From contig NZ_AP023396.1 in NCBI RefSeq assembly GCF_014466955.1, forward strand, positions 3,658,001 through 3,722,000: 64,000 nucleotides of DNA, given 5' to 3'. The stretch is from Nocardia wallacei (GTDB lineage: Bacteria; Actinomycetota; Actinomycetes; Mycobacteriales; Mycobacteriaceae). The position numbers and the translations under genes are program-made. This document shows, in pieces, positions 52,620 to 61,754 of this stretch (position 1 is its first letter; each line of letters begins with the position of its first letter). The notes beneath the pieces are model-generated. The model had not been told where the DNA came from. It did not search any database and saw nothing but the letters and a program-made list of their open reading frames with translations.

Positions 52620-53704
52620 CACCCATGTACTCCTTACTGCTGCGGCTGATGTTCCTGCTGCCCCCCGAACGCGTCCACCACCTGGTCTTCACCGCGCTGC
52701 GGCTCGCCACCCGGATCGCGCCGCTGCGCGCGCTGCTGGCCCGCCTCACCGTGGTCGGCGACCCGATCCTGCGCACCACCGCCTTCGGCGTGGAATTCCC
52801 CGCGCCGCTGGGCCTGGCCGCCGGATTCGACAAGGACGCCGCCGGGGTGAACGCCTGGGGCCCACTGGGTTTCGGCTACGCCGAGATCGGGACCGTCACC
52901 GCGCAGGCACAGCCGGGCAACCCGGCGCCGCGGCTGTTCCGGCTGCCGCCGGACCGGGCGCTGATCAACCGCATGGGATTCAACAACCAGGGCGCCGCCG
53001 CGGCCGCCGAACGGCTGCGCGCCCGCCGCCCCGGCGGCGTGCCGCTGGGCGCCAACATCGGCAAGACCAAGGTGACCCCCGCCGAGCAGGCCGCTGCCGA
53101 CTACGCCACCAGCGCCACCCTGCTAGGCCCGCTCGCCGACTTCGTCGTCGTCAACGTCAGCTCCCCCAACACCCCGGGCCTGCGCGACCTGCAGGCCGTC
53201 GAATCGCTGCGGCCGCTGCTGCGCGCGGTGCTCGACTGCGTGCAGGTGCCGGTCCTGGTCAAGATCGCCCCGGACCTGTCCGACGACGACATCGACGCCG
53301 CCGCGGACCTGGCCGTGGAACTGGGCCTGGCCGGGATCGTCGCCACCAACACCACCATCCGCCGCGACGGCCTGGCCACCCCCGCCGCCGAGGTCGACGC
53401 GATGGGCGCCGGCGGGCTGTCCGGTCCGCCGGTCGCCGCCCGCTCCCTCGAGGTGCTGCGGCGGCTCTATGCCCGCGTCGGCGACGACCTCGTGCTGATC
53501 TCGGTGGGCGGCATCGAGACCGCCGACCAAGCCTACGAACGCATCCTCGCCGGCGCCACGCTGCTGCAGGGCTACACCGGCTTCATCTACGGCGGCCTGC
53601 TGTGGACCCGCCGCATCCACCGCGGCCTGGCCCAGCGCCTGCGCGCCGACGGCTACACCACCCTCGCCGAAGCTGTCGGCGCCGCCCACAAAGCCCGTAC
53701 CTGA
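52616..53704 (+). CDS. pyrD: Quinone-dependent dihydroorotate dehydrogenase
   Basis: A 362-residue class 2 DHODH: an N-terminal membrane-associating helix pair ([20 protein letters not shown]), [32 protein letters not shown] (catalytic Ser), VKIAPDLSD and [11 protein letters not shown] (FMN phosphate site). It makes orotate, passing electrons to the quinone pool. GTG at 52616 overlaps the previous stop; ATG at 52625 is possible. Confidence 0.97.
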   Translation: MTPMYSLLLRLMFLLPPERVHHLVFTALRLATRIAPLRALLARLTVVGDPILRTTAFGVEFPAPLGLAAGFDKDAAGVNAWGPLGFGYAEIGTVTAQAQPGNPAPRLFRLPPDRALINRMGFNNQGAAAAAERLRARRPGGVPLGANIGKTKVTPAEQAAADYATSATLLGPLADFVVVNVSSPNTPGLRDLQAVESLRPLLRAVLDCVQVPVLVKIAPDLSDDDIDAAADLAVELGLAGIVATNTTIRRDGLATPAAEVDAMGAGGLSGPPVAARSLEVLRRLYARVGDDLVLISVGGIETADQAYERILAGATLLQGYTGFIYGGLLWTRRIHRGLAQRLRADGYTTLAEAVGAAHKART

Positions 53705-53713
53705 GCCGCGCGC

Positions 53714-54109
53714 TCAGCCCGACAGCCGCGGCGGCTCCGCGATCGCCCCCGTGCGGCGCAGCGCCGAGCCCGACAGCACCGGTTCGGCCGCACGCCGGGT
53801 GCGGCCGCCGGAATGGCGGCGCAGCCGCTCGATCATCCGGCGCGACAACAGGATCACCGCCTGCTCGTAGCGCACGCCCAGGGCGGCGGCGCGGTCGGCG
53901 ACCCCGCGCTGCGCGGTCCGGTCGTGCACGGCCGTGGGATCGCTGAGCAACTCGTCGAGTTCCATGCCCGCCAGCGCCTGCTCGCGGGTCAGCCGATGTT
54001 CGGGCAGCCAGCTCAGCCGCCACACCGCCGCCCCGGCGCCGTCCACCCGGAACGCGTGCTCGGGGGTCCGGTCACTGATCATGGCCCAGTCGGTCGTTTC
54101 GATCGTCAC
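53714..54109 (-). CDS. Uncharacterised actinobacterial protein, 131 residues
   Basis: GTG at 54109 with GAGGAG 7 nt upstream. Hydrophilic, Arg-rich, mostly helical (TREQALAGMELDELLSD, LLSRRMIERLRRHSGG). No family recognised, no signal peptide. It is convergent with pyrD, 9 bp apart. Confidence 0.6.
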   Translation of the reverse strand: MTIETTDWAMISDRTPEHAFRVDGAGAAVWRLSWLPEHRLTREQALAGMELDELLSDPTAVHDRTAQRGVADRAAALGVRYEQAVILLSRRMIERLRRHSGGRTRRAAEPVLSGSALRRTGAIAEPPRLSG

Positions 54110-54447
54110 GGCTGTCTCCTCTCGGGTCGCCGCGCCCTGCCCCGCGGTGTCACCGCGGTGTCCGGGCGGCTACCCAATACATCGGCGCCAGTAGCCGAAA
54201 AGTTGCGGAATGTGTCGCCGGCGTCGGCGACGTGGTGTCGAGGGTCGTGGTGTCGAGGGTCGTGGTGTCGAGGGACGGAGCCTCCCCGCCGGCGCGGTGC
54301 CGGAGGTGCCGTGCCCCGCAGCGGGTGCGCGGCCGGGGCACGAGGCCGGGGTCCGCGCGGCCGGCGATACGCTCGGCCCGTTCGGTGCGGTGTGGCGGCG
54401 CGCCCGGCGCGACCACCGTGCGCGGGCGGCGTCGGCGGTTCGGTCCG
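54110..54447. repeat. Gene-free region with a 15-bp triplicate
   Basis: About 338 bp. At 54232-54275 the unit GTGGTGTCGAGGGTC occurs three times in a row (the last with one or two changes). Nothing else is recognised; an ORF at 54150-54476 on the minus strand has only low-complexity sequence. Confidence 0.6.
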
Positions 54448-54543
54448 CTAGCCGCGATATGCGGCCACGTCGGCATCGCGCTCGGCGGCTTCGGGCATCC
54501 GGCGGCGGTGGATGCGCCGTTCGGGCGGAGTTGCTCCGACCAT
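54448..54543 (-). CDS. Small basic protein, 31 residues
   Basis: ATG at 54543 has a perfect AGGAGG 5 nt upstream (54549-54554), ahead of a TATAAC -10-like element near 54625. It encodes MVGATPPERRIHRRR and an acidic/Ala end. No family recognised; the ribosome site is the main support. Confidence 0.5.
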   Translation of the reverse strand: MVGATPPERRIHRRRMPEAAERDADVAAYRG

Positions 54544-54731
54544 CAGAACCTCCTGGAGACGCCGGCGACAGAACGCCGACCCCACAGCGTCACTTGCCGG
54601 TTCCATTCGGGCAAATGCCGCGATAGGTTATAGATAGCCGGAATTGCCGCCCGCTAAACCGCGCAAAGCCCGGCCGTTTCGCTTATGGTCTCCCCAAGAT
54701 CACCGCGCACCGGACGGAGGTGGCCGCCCCG

Positions 54732-56237
54732 ATGGCGGGACAGGACGATGCGGTCGCCGCCGTGCGCACCGTGCTCGCCCGGCTGTGCAAACGCGCGGGG
54801 CTGAGCCCGAAACGCTTGCGCAGCACCGAGATCGACGTGCGGCCCCTGCTCGGGCTGTACGTGATCGACCAGCACGCCCGGCTGACCGGGACCGACCCCG
54901 CCGAGGCCGCGCTGCCCGTCGTCGCCGACCTCGCCCGGCAATTGCCGCCACCACACCGGCTCATCGTCGATGTCGGGCTGGCGCTGGGCCTGCTGCGCGG
55001 CGGGCTGCCCGACACCGTCGACCCCGCCCGGCTCTACGCCCCCGACCTCGGCCGACGCCGCGACTACCTCAGCGCCCACTGGCCCGCCCTGCTGCGCGCG
55101 GCCGGGACCGAGAGCACCGCCGCGCCCACCCCCACCACCCGGCAACTGCGCGGCCGGCTCGAACACGAGGCGTTCACCCTGCTGGCCCAGCGGCTCGTCA
55201 CCGCCTCCGGCTACGCCTCGGTGCTGCCCACCCGGCCGGCCGGGGCGGCGGGCGAGGGCCGCGCCGGCACCGTGACCGTCATCGGCGACGCCGTGCTGGA
55301 CAACATCTGCAGCATCATCGACCATTTCCCCGGACCCGACGACCCGGCCACCGGCACCTTCCGCGACCGGCCCGGCGGCAAGGGCCTCAACCGGGCGGTC
55401 GCCGCGGCCCGCCTCGGCCTGCACGTGCGGCTGATCTCCGTGGTCGGCGACGACCTGCGCGGTCGCCGCGTCCTCGACCACCTGCGCGCCGCGGGCGTCG
55501 ACACCGACCTCGTGCGCGTCGTGCCCGGCGCCGACACGCCCGTGGCCGTCGTCCTGGTCACCAGCACCGGCGAACCGCTCAACATCGCCTGCCCCAACGA
55601 GCGGGTCCGCCTCACCCCCGAGGACCTGCACACCACCGCCGCCCGCCACGCCATCGCCGACGCCGACGCGGTCCTGCTCACCTTCGAACCACCCCCCGCG
55701 GTGATCGAGACCGCCCTCGAACTCACCGCCCGCGAACAACGCCCCCGCCTGCTCGTGCAACCCGCGCCCGCCGCCGACGGCCCGCAGCGGTTCTACCGCC
55801 ACTTCGACGCCATCGACTACCTCATCGGCACCCGCCGCGAACTCGCCGCCCTGGCCCCCGCCGGTGAACCCGGCGACCTCGACGACGCCGAGCTGTGCCG
55901 CCGCCTGCGCGCGCTCGGCGCCCGCACCGTGTGCATCGCCGAGGGCTTCGCGGCCCACGTCCGCTCCGACGACCTCGACCTCGACATCGGCCGATTCCCG
56001 GTGGTGCTCGAGGACTCTCCCGGCGCGCCCGCCGCCTTCGTCGCCGCGCTGGCCCACCGCATCGTCGCCGCCGACGGGCGCCGCCCCGGACCCGACGACT
56101 TCCGCTGGGCGACCGCCGCCATGGCCGCCACCCAGTCCACCGGCGACATCTCCGCGGCCATGCCCACCGCGGCCGCCGTGGACCGCATGGTCGAACTCGC
56201 CGCCGAAGCGCACGCCCACGGCGCGCGGTCCCGGTGA
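54732..56237 (+). CDS. PfkB-fold protein with N-terminal helical domain and degenerate catalytic motif
   Basis: A 501-residue protein. Residues 1-150 are a helical domain (LLGLYVIDQHARLTG). The PfkB domain follows: DAVLDNICSIIDHFP, PGGKGLNRAVAAARLG (signature 1), LIGTRRELAAL. Signature 2 reads DSPGAPAAF where active enzymes have DTxGAGDxF, so the anion-hole Gly and catalytic Asp are lost. It may bind a sugar or nucleotide as a regulator. ATG at 54732 with GGAGG; GTG at 54720 alternative. Confidence 0.82.
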   Translation: MAGQDDAVAAVRTVLARLCKRAGLSPKRLRSTEIDVRPLLGLYVIDQHARLTGTDPAEAALPVVADLARQLPPPHRLIVDVGLALGLLRGGLPDTVDPARLYAPDLGRRRDYLSAHWPALLRAAGTESTAAPTPTTRQLRGRLEHEAFTLLAQRLVTASGYASVLPTRPAGAAGEGRAGTVTVIGDAVLDNICSIIDHFPGPDDPATGTFRDRPGGKGLNRAVAAARLGLHVRLISVVGDDLRGRRVLDHLRAAGVDTDLVRVVPGADTPVAVVLVTSTGEPLNIACPNERVRLTPEDLHTTAARHAIADADAVLLTFEPPPAVIETALELTAREQRPRLLVQPAPAADGPQRFYRHFDAIDYLIGTRRELAALAPAGEPGDLDDAELCRRLRALGARTVCIAEGFAAHVRSDDLDLDIGRFPVVLEDSPGAPAAFVAALAHRIVAADGRRPGPDDFRWATAAMAATQSTGDISAAMPTAAAVDRMVELAAEAHAHGARSR

Positions 56238-56323
56238 CGCTCGATGTTCGCCAGACTGTCGCGGCCCGGTTGACGGGGCCGCGTGCGGGCACTCCCGGAA
56301 GGCGGCTATCGTCTGCTGCCATC

Positions 56324-56410
56324 GTGCTCGACCCCCTCGTCGCCGGGGACGCGGACCTCCGCACCCGGCTGCCCGCGGTAGGACCTGCGATCCCTCGGAG
56401 GAGCATTTGA
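56324..56410 (+). CDS. Putative 28-residue leader ORF upstream of ribA
   Basis: GTG at 56324, 11 nt after TATCGT (56307-56312). Its TGA overlaps the ribA TTG (TTGA, 56407-56410) and its last codons include the ribA ribosome site. It could couple translation of ribA; no known family. Confidence 0.35.
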   Translation: MLDPLVAGDADLRTRLPAVGPAIPRRSI

Positions 56411-57132
56411 CAGCCCAGCTGGACCAGACCGGACCCGGCACCGACGACCCGGGACACCACCCGGACGACACCGAACACCGCATCCGCCGCAAGGGTGGCG
56501 AACTCACCGTCCGCGTCCGCCAACTCCACGACACCAGCGACGGCGGCACGATCCTGCTGTTCGGCCCCGTGGCCGACGGTTGCCTGGTGCGCATCCACTC
56601 CCGCTGCCTCTACGGCGACGTCCTGCAGAGCGACGACTGCGACTGCGGCCCGGAGCTGGACAAGGCCATGGACCTGATCCAGGCCGAGGGCGCCGGTGTG
56701 CTGATCTACCTCGAGCAGGAGGGCCGCGGCTCCGGGCTGATCGCCAAGGCCCGCGGGCTGCGCTACAGCGAGCGCCACGGCGTGGACACCTTCACCAGCT
56801 ACCGCGAGCTGGACTACCCGCTCGACTGCCGCTCCTACGCGCCCGTCGCCGCCGCCCTGCGCGAGCTGGGCCTGCGATCGGTGCGGCTGCTGACCAACAA
56901 CCCCGAGAAGATGGCCGCGGTGGCACAGGCCGGGATCGCGGTGGAACCCGTGCAGCTGATCACCGTGCCGCGCAGCGAACGCGCCCGCGCCTACATGCAA
57001 TCCAAACGCGAATTCCGCGGCCACTGGCTGCCGGAGTTCCGCGTCGACCCCGCCGCGGCGCTGCCGCCCGACGCGCTGCCCGCCGCCGGCACCTGCGCCC
57101 ACCCGGCGGGCGTCGTTCCCGCCACCGGGTAG
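56407..57132 (+). CDS. ribA: GTP cyclohydrolase II
   Basis: A 241-residue enzyme for the first step of riboflavin synthesis (GTP to 2,5-diamino-6-ribosylamino-pyrimidinone phosphate). Zinc site: HSRCLYGDVLQSDDCDCG; catalytic block YLEQEGRGSGLIAK (the family has QEGRGIGL); LTNNPEKM at the end. No DHBP synthase domain. TTG at 56407 is chosen because GGAGGAG lies just upstream. No FMN riboswitch seen in the 170-bp gap. Confidence 0.92.
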   Translation: MTAQLDQTGPGTDDPGHHPDDTEHRIRRKGGELTVRVRQLHDTSDGGTILLFGPVADGCLVRIHSRCLYGDVLQSDDCDCGPELDKAMDLIQAEGAGVLIYLEQEGRGSGLIAKARGLRYSERHGVDTFTSYRELDYPLDCRSYAPVAAALRELGLRSVRLLTNNPEKMAAVAQAGIAVEPVQLITVPRSERARAYMQSKREFRGHWLPEFRVDPAAALPPDALPAAGTCAHPAGVVPATG

Positions 57133-57314
57133 ACCCCGGCCGGTGTCGGATACGTCACATTTGCCGCATCGCACCGATAGGATGGGTGAGCCGCGTCACT
57201 CGGTGCCGCGACCGCCAGCCGTGCGTTTCCGATCTCCCTTCGGCGAGTTCGCGCCGTCGCCTCTGGCGGAGCGTCCCCCAGGCTCGGTTCGTCCACCGAT
57301 CGGGAACAAGGGAA

Positions 57315-59150
57315 ATGACGACAGACATCGGCTACACACACCAATCCGGCGTCACGGTCCGTACCGTGCCGGAGGCCTTCCAGCAGACCCTGACCCTGCG
57401 CCCGCACCAGGTGGCGCTGCGCACGGTCGGCGGCACCCAGCAGATCACCTGGGCCGACTACGACCGCCGGGTGCGGGCGATCGCGGCGGGCCTGGCGAAA
57501 CTGGGCGTCGGCCGCGGCGACACCGTCGGGCTCATGCTGACCAACCGGCCCGAGTTCAACCTCGTCGACACCGCGGCGCTGCATCTGGGCGCGGCGCCGT
57601 TCTCGGTCTACAACACCAGCTCCCCCGAACAGCTCGCGCACGTGTTCGCCAACGCGGGCAACACCCTCGTCGTCACCGAGCGCGCCTTCCTCGACGCCGT
57701 GCAGCGCTGCGGCACCGAGTTCGCGCACATCGTGCTCGTCGACGGCCAGGCCGCCGGCACCGTGTCGCTGGCCGACGTGGAAGCCGACCCGGCCCCCGGC
57801 TTCGACTTCGACGCCGCCTGGCAGGCGGTGCGACCCGGCGACCTGGCCACCCTCATCTACACCTCCGGCACCACCGGCCCCTCCAAAGGCGTCGAGATCA
57901 CCCACGCCAACATCGTCGCCCAGATCGCCGGGTTGACCGCCCAGGACGGCCCGCTGGTGGTCGGCATCGACGACCGCGCGGTGTCCTACCTGCCCGCCGC
58001 GCACGTCGCCGACCGCATCTCCGGGCACTGCGCCAACCTGTTCACCGGCGTCGCCATCACCTGCGTGCCCGACCCCCGCGAGATCGCCGCCGCCCTGCCC
58101 GACGCCCGGCCCACCGCCTTCTTCGGTGTGCCGCGGGTGTGGCAGAAGATCAAGGCCGGTATCGACGCGAAACTGGCCACCGAGGCCAGCCCCGTGAAGA
58201 AGGCCCTCGCCGGCTGGGCCATCGGCACCGGCGTCGCAGCCGCCCGCGCCCGCCTCGCCGGCGGCGGCGTCAGCCCGCTGCTGCGCGCCCAGCACGCCCT
58301 CGCCGACGCGCTGGTGCTGTCGAAACTGCGTGCCGCGCTCGGCCTGGACGAGCTGCAGGTCGCCGCCTCCGGCGCCGCCGCGATCCCCCCGGAAACCCTC
58401 GAATACCTGCTCGGGCTCGGTTTCACCGTGACCGAGGTGTGGGGCATGTCCGAAACCACCGGCGTGGGCACCTTCACCGAACTGCACAGCCCGCGCCCCG
58501 GCTCGGTCGGCCGCGCCCTCGACGGCGTCGAGCTGCGCCTGGACAGCGACGGCGAACTGCTCGTGCGCGGCGCCGTCGTCACCCCCGGCTACCGCGGCAT
58601 GCCCGACAAGACCGCCGAAGCCCTCGACGACGACGGCTGGCTGCACACCGGCGACGTCGCCACCATCGACGGCGACGGCTACGTCACCATCGTCGACCGC
58701 AAGAAGGAACTCATCATCAGCGCGGCCGGCAAGAACATCTCGCCCACCAATATCGAGAACGCGGTCAAAGCGGCGTCCTCGCTCGTCGGGCAGGTGGTCG
58801 CGGTCGGCGACGCCAAGCCCTACATCACCGCGCTGATCGTGCTCGACCCCGACACCGCCGCGGTGCGCGCCAAAGCCCTCGGCACCCCCGACGCCGATGT
58901 CGCCGCCCTGGCCACCCGCGCCGAGATCGTCGAGGAGATCCGCGCCGCGGTGGTCTCCGGCAACACCCGCCTGTCCCGGGTCGAGCAGATCAAACGGTTC
59001 CGCATCATCGCGCAGGCCTGGGAACCCGGCGGCGAGGAGATCACCCCCACCCTCAAACTCAAGCGCAGCCCGATCGCCGCCAAATACGCCGCCGAGATCG
59101 CCGAACTCTACGGCGACCCGGTCCCCGAAGGCGTCATCGACCTGCGCTAG
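57315..59150 (+). CDS. Long-chain acyl-CoA synthetase (FadD-like), copy 2
   Basis: A 611-residue ligase: YTSGTTGPSKG, VWGMSETTG, GWLHTGDV, DRKKELIISAAGKN and a C-terminal catalytic Lys region (TLKLKRSPI). Closely related to the gene at 29.9 kb. It activates fatty acids for degradation or lipid assembly. Confidence 0.93.
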   Translation: MTTDIGYTHQSGVTVRTVPEAFQQTLTLRPHQVALRTVGGTQQITWADYDRRVRAIAAGLAKLGVGRGDTVGLMLTNRPEFNLVDTAALHLGAAPFSVYNTSSPEQLAHVFANAGNTLVVTERAFLDAVQRCGTEFAHIVLVDGQAAGTVSLADVEADPAPGFDFDAAWQAVRPGDLATLIYTSGTTGPSKGVEITHANIVAQIAGLTAQDGPLVVGIDDRAVSYLPAAHVADRISGHCANLFTGVAITCVPDPREIAAALPDARPTAFFGVPRVWQKIKAGIDAKLATEASPVKKALAGWAIGTGVAAARARLAGGGVSPLLRAQHALADALVLSKLRAALGLDELQVAASGAAAIPPETLEYLLGLGFTVTEVWGMSETTGVGTFTELHSPRPGSVGRALDGVELRLDSDGELLVRGAVVTPGYRGMPDKTAEALDDDGWLHTGDVATIDGDGYVTIVDRKKELIISAAGKNISPTNIENAVKAASSLVGQVVAVGDAKPYITALIVLDPDTAAVRAKALGTPDADVAALATRAEIVEEIRAAVVSGNTRLSRVEQIKRFRIIAQAWEPGGEEITPTLKLKRSPIAAKYAAEIAELYGDPVPEGVIDLR

Positions 59151-59200
59151 CGCCCACCGGACGAAACGGCGCCGCGCGCACACCCGCACAGAGCGCGGAA

Positions 59201-59241
59201 AGACCTGTGGCCCGGACACCTTCGGCCCGGGCCACAGGTCT
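59201..59241. terminator. Strong bidirectional terminator
   Basis: Arms AGACCTGTGGCCCGG and CCGGGCCACAGGTCT pair perfectly over 15 bp with an 11-nt loop, between the convergent FadD and PEBP genes. Confidence 0.9.
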
Positions 59242-59255
59242 GCGAGGAGCGCGGC

Positions 59256-59792
59256 CTACTTCACCTCATAGGTCGCGGTGATCTGCGCGCGGGCGATGGC
59301 ATGTGAGAACAGATTGAACCCCAGGAACGCCGGCGTGGCGTTCTCGTCGAGACCCAGCGACTCCACATCCACCGCGTGCACGGTGATGAAGTACCGGTGA
59401 TAACCGTGCCCGGCGGGCGGCGCGGCCCCGACATACCCGGCGAACCCGCCGTCGTTGCGCAACTGCACCGCCCCCGCGGGCAGCACCCCGCCCTCGCTGC
59501 CGGTGCCGCGCCCCAGCGTCGTGATCGACGCCGGGATATCCGCCAGCGCCCAATGCCAGAACCCCGACGCCGTCGGCGCGTCCGGATCGAACACGGTGAC
59601 CGCGAAACTCTTCGTCTGCGCCGGGAATCCCGACCACGACAGCTGCGGCGAGATATCCTTGCCGCCCGCCCCGAACACGCCACTGACCTGGTCGTTGCCG
59701 AACGGCTGACCATCGGTGACATCCTCGGAGGTCACGGTGAACGCCGGCAGCTGCGGCAGCGGCGCGTAGGGATTGTAGGAATAGTCGGGCAC
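59256..59792 (-). CDS. YbhB/YbcL-type phosphatidylethanolamine-binding protein (Rv2140c-like)
   Basis: A 178-residue [29 protein letters not shown] (the DPDxP...HW motif), [11 protein letters not shown]. It binds phospholipid head groups or small ligands; cytoplasmic. GTG at 59792 follows AAAGGA. The order PEBP then M20 peptidase matches Rv2140c-Rv2141c. Confidence 0.93.
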   Translation of the reverse strand: MPDYSYNPYAPLPQLPAFTVTSEDVTDGQPFGNDQVSGVFGAGGKDISPQLSWSGFPAQTKSFAVTVFDPDAPTASGFWHWALADIPASITTLGRGTGSEGGVLPAGAVQLRNDGGFAGYVGAAPPAGHGYHRYFITVHAVDVESLGLDENATPAFLGFNLFSHAIARAQITATYEVK

Positions 59793-59813
59793 GAGACCGT
59801 CCTTTCGAGATCG

Positions 59814-61175
59814 TCAGCTGTGCAGGAGGAAATGCTCCAGGACCCGGGTGCCGAATTCCAGCGCATCGACCGGGACCCGCTCGTCCACACCGTGGAACAG
59901 CGCCGAGAAGTCCAGATCCGGCGGCAGCCGCAGCGGCGCGAAACCGAAGCAGCGAATCCCCAAGCGGGCGAACGCCTTCGCGTCCGTGCCGCCGGACAGC
60001 ATATAGGGCACGGTACGTCCGTGCGGATCGTGCGCGAGGATCGCGTCGTTCATCGCGTCGACCAGATGCCCGTCGAAGGTGGTCTCGTAGGAGTCGAGCT
60101 TGGTGATCCACTCCCGCTCCACATCCGGCCCGATCAGCTCGTCCACTTCGCGCTCGAACGCCGCCTGCCGTCCCGGCACCACCCGGCAGTCCACCACCGC
60201 CTCGGCGGTCTGCGGAATCACGTTCGCCTTGTACCCGGCGCGCAGCATGGTCGGATTTGCCGTGTCGCGCAGGGTGGCGCCGATGATGCGCGAGATGGTG
60301 CCCAGCTTCGCCAGCTGGCCCTCGATGTCGGGCCCGGCCGGATCGAACGCGAGACCGGTCTCCTCGCTCACCGCCGCCAGGAACTCCGCCACCGAATCCG
60401 ACAGCACCAGCGGGAAGGTGTGGGTGCCCAGCCGCGCCACCGCCTGGGCCAGGATGGTCACCGCGTTGTCCGCGTGCAGGAACGAGCCGTGCCCCGCACG
60501 GGCCTTGGCGCGCAACCGCATCCAGCCCAGGCCCTTCTCCGCGGTCTCCACCAGATACAGCCGCCGCTCGGTGCCGTCGCGGCGCGGCACGGTCAGCGAG
60601 AAACCGCCGACCTCGCCGACCGCCTCGGTGACACCGTCGAACAGATCCGGGCGATTGTCGGCCAGCCACTGCGACCCCCACCGGCCGCCGTTCTCCTCGT
60701 CGGCGAGGAACGCGAACACCAGATCCCGCGGCGGCACCGTGCCCTCGATCTTGAACTGGCGCGCCACCGCCAGCATCATGCCGACCATATCCTTCATATC
60801 GATCGCGCCGCGGCCCCACACATAGCCGTCGCGCACCGCGCCGGAGAACGGGTGCACACTCCAGTCCGACGCCTCCGCGGGCACCACGTCCAGATGCCCG
60901 TGCAGCATCAGCGCGCCGCGGCCGGAGTCCGCGCCGGGCAGCCGCGCGAACACGTTGCCCCGGCCCGGCGCCCCCGATTCCACGTACTCGGTGGTGTAGC
61001 CGGCCTGCTGCAGCTGATCGGCCACCCACTGCGCGCATTCGCGCTCGCCCTTGGTGGTCTCCAGCTCGCCGGTGTTGGAGGTGTCGAACCGGATCAGCGT
61101 GCTGACCAGATCGACCACCTCCGACACGGCGCGGGACACGGGTTCGGCTCGGGACTCGTCACCAGGTGCAGACAC
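59814..61175 (-). CDS. M20-family metallopeptidase (Rv2141c-like)
   Basis: A 453-residue M20 peptidase: MLHGHLDVVPAE (first metal His and Asp), WGRGAIDMKDMVGM (bridging Asp), FLADEENGG (catalytic and metal Glu), SGGTDAKAFA and LFHGVDERV (last metal His). It cleaves dipeptides or acylated amino acids. GTG at 61175 follows GGAAGGGG. Confidence 0.92.
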   Translation of the reverse strand: MSAPGDESRAEPVSRAVSEVVDLVSTLIRFDTSNTGELETTKGERECAQWVADQLQQAGYTTEYVESGAPGRGNVFARLPGADSGRGALMLHGHLDVVPAEASDWSVHPFSGAVRDGYVWGRGAIDMKDMVGMMLAVARQFKIEGTVPPRDLVFAFLADEENGGRWGSQWLADNRPDLFDGVTEAVGEVGGFSLTVPRRDGTERRLYLVETAEKGLGWMRLRAKARAGHGSFLHADNAVTILAQAVARLGTHTFPLVLSDSVAEFLAAVSEETGLAFDPAGPDIEGQLAKLGTISRIIGATLRDTANPTMLRAGYKANVIPQTAEAVVDCRVVPGRQAAFEREVDELIGPDVEREWITKLDSYETTFDGHLVDAMNDAILAHDPHGRTVPYMLSGGTDAKAFARLGIRCFGFAPLRLPPDLDFSALFHGVDERVPVDALEFGTRVLEHFLLHS

Positions 61176-61245
61176 GTTCCCCTTCCTACCATCGCCCCGG
61201 CACCCCACCATGCGTTGGCCGCACCGTGCGCGCAATCGGCCGCGC

Positions 61246-61602
61246 TCAGCCCGGCACGGTGATCTTCTGCGCGCCGATGCGCGCCATGCGCTCGCGACCC
61301 CACGCCCCCAGCGGCGCCAGCGCGCGATCGAGTGCGCGGCCCTGCTCGGTCAGCGAGTACTCCACCCGCGGCGGCACCTCCGGATACACCTCGCGGTGCA
61401 CGATGCCGTCCTGCTCGAGTTCGCGCAGCTGCTGGATCAGCATCTTCTCCGACACGCCGGGCAGGTTGCGGCGTAGCTCACCGAACCGGCGCACCCCGTT
61501 GTTCTCCAGCTCCCACAGGATCAGCACCTTCCACTTACCACCCACCACATCCATTGCCGCATCGATACCGCAGAAATACGGCCCGGATCTGTTCGCGCCC
61601 AT
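61246..61602 (-). CDS. HxlR-family transcriptional regulator
   Basis: A 118-residue winged-helix regulator: CGIDAAMDVVGGKWKVLILWEL (N-terminal Cys11 then VGGKWKVLIL), RFGELRRNLPGVSEKMLIQQL (recognition helix), YSLTEQGRAL. Some HxlR proteins sense electrophiles through such a Cys. Leaderless: TAGGCT 6 nt before the ATG at 61602. Confidence 0.94.
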   Translation of the reverse strand: MGANRSGPYFCGIDAAMDVVGGKWKVLILWELENNGVRRFGELRRNLPGVSEKMLIQQLRELEQDGIVHREVYPEVPPRVEYSLTEQGRALDRALAPLGAWGRERMARIGAQKITVPG

Positions 61603-61754
61603 CGCCCCAGCCTAGCCAGCGCGACACCGTTGTGGCCGATACCAGCGCGAGCACCCCGCGGCGGCGACAAGTCCCAAACCTGCCCGCCGCGCCTTGCCCG
61701 GCCCGGTGCGGCGGACCTAGCGTCGGCGCAGGCGACCCAGAAGGGAGGCGGCGC

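Noticed and set aside
54150..54476. 108-codon minus-strand ORF with Leu-Asp-Thr-Thr-Thr repeats
   Set aside because: The repeats come from the 15-bp DNA triplicate; no ribosome site or family.
56238..56406. FMN riboswitch before ribA
   Set aside because: The conserved FMN-aptamer blocks are not visible in the gap.
56991..59219. 742-codon minus-strand ORF
   Set aside because: Gly/Asp-rich antisense shadow of the second FadD gene.
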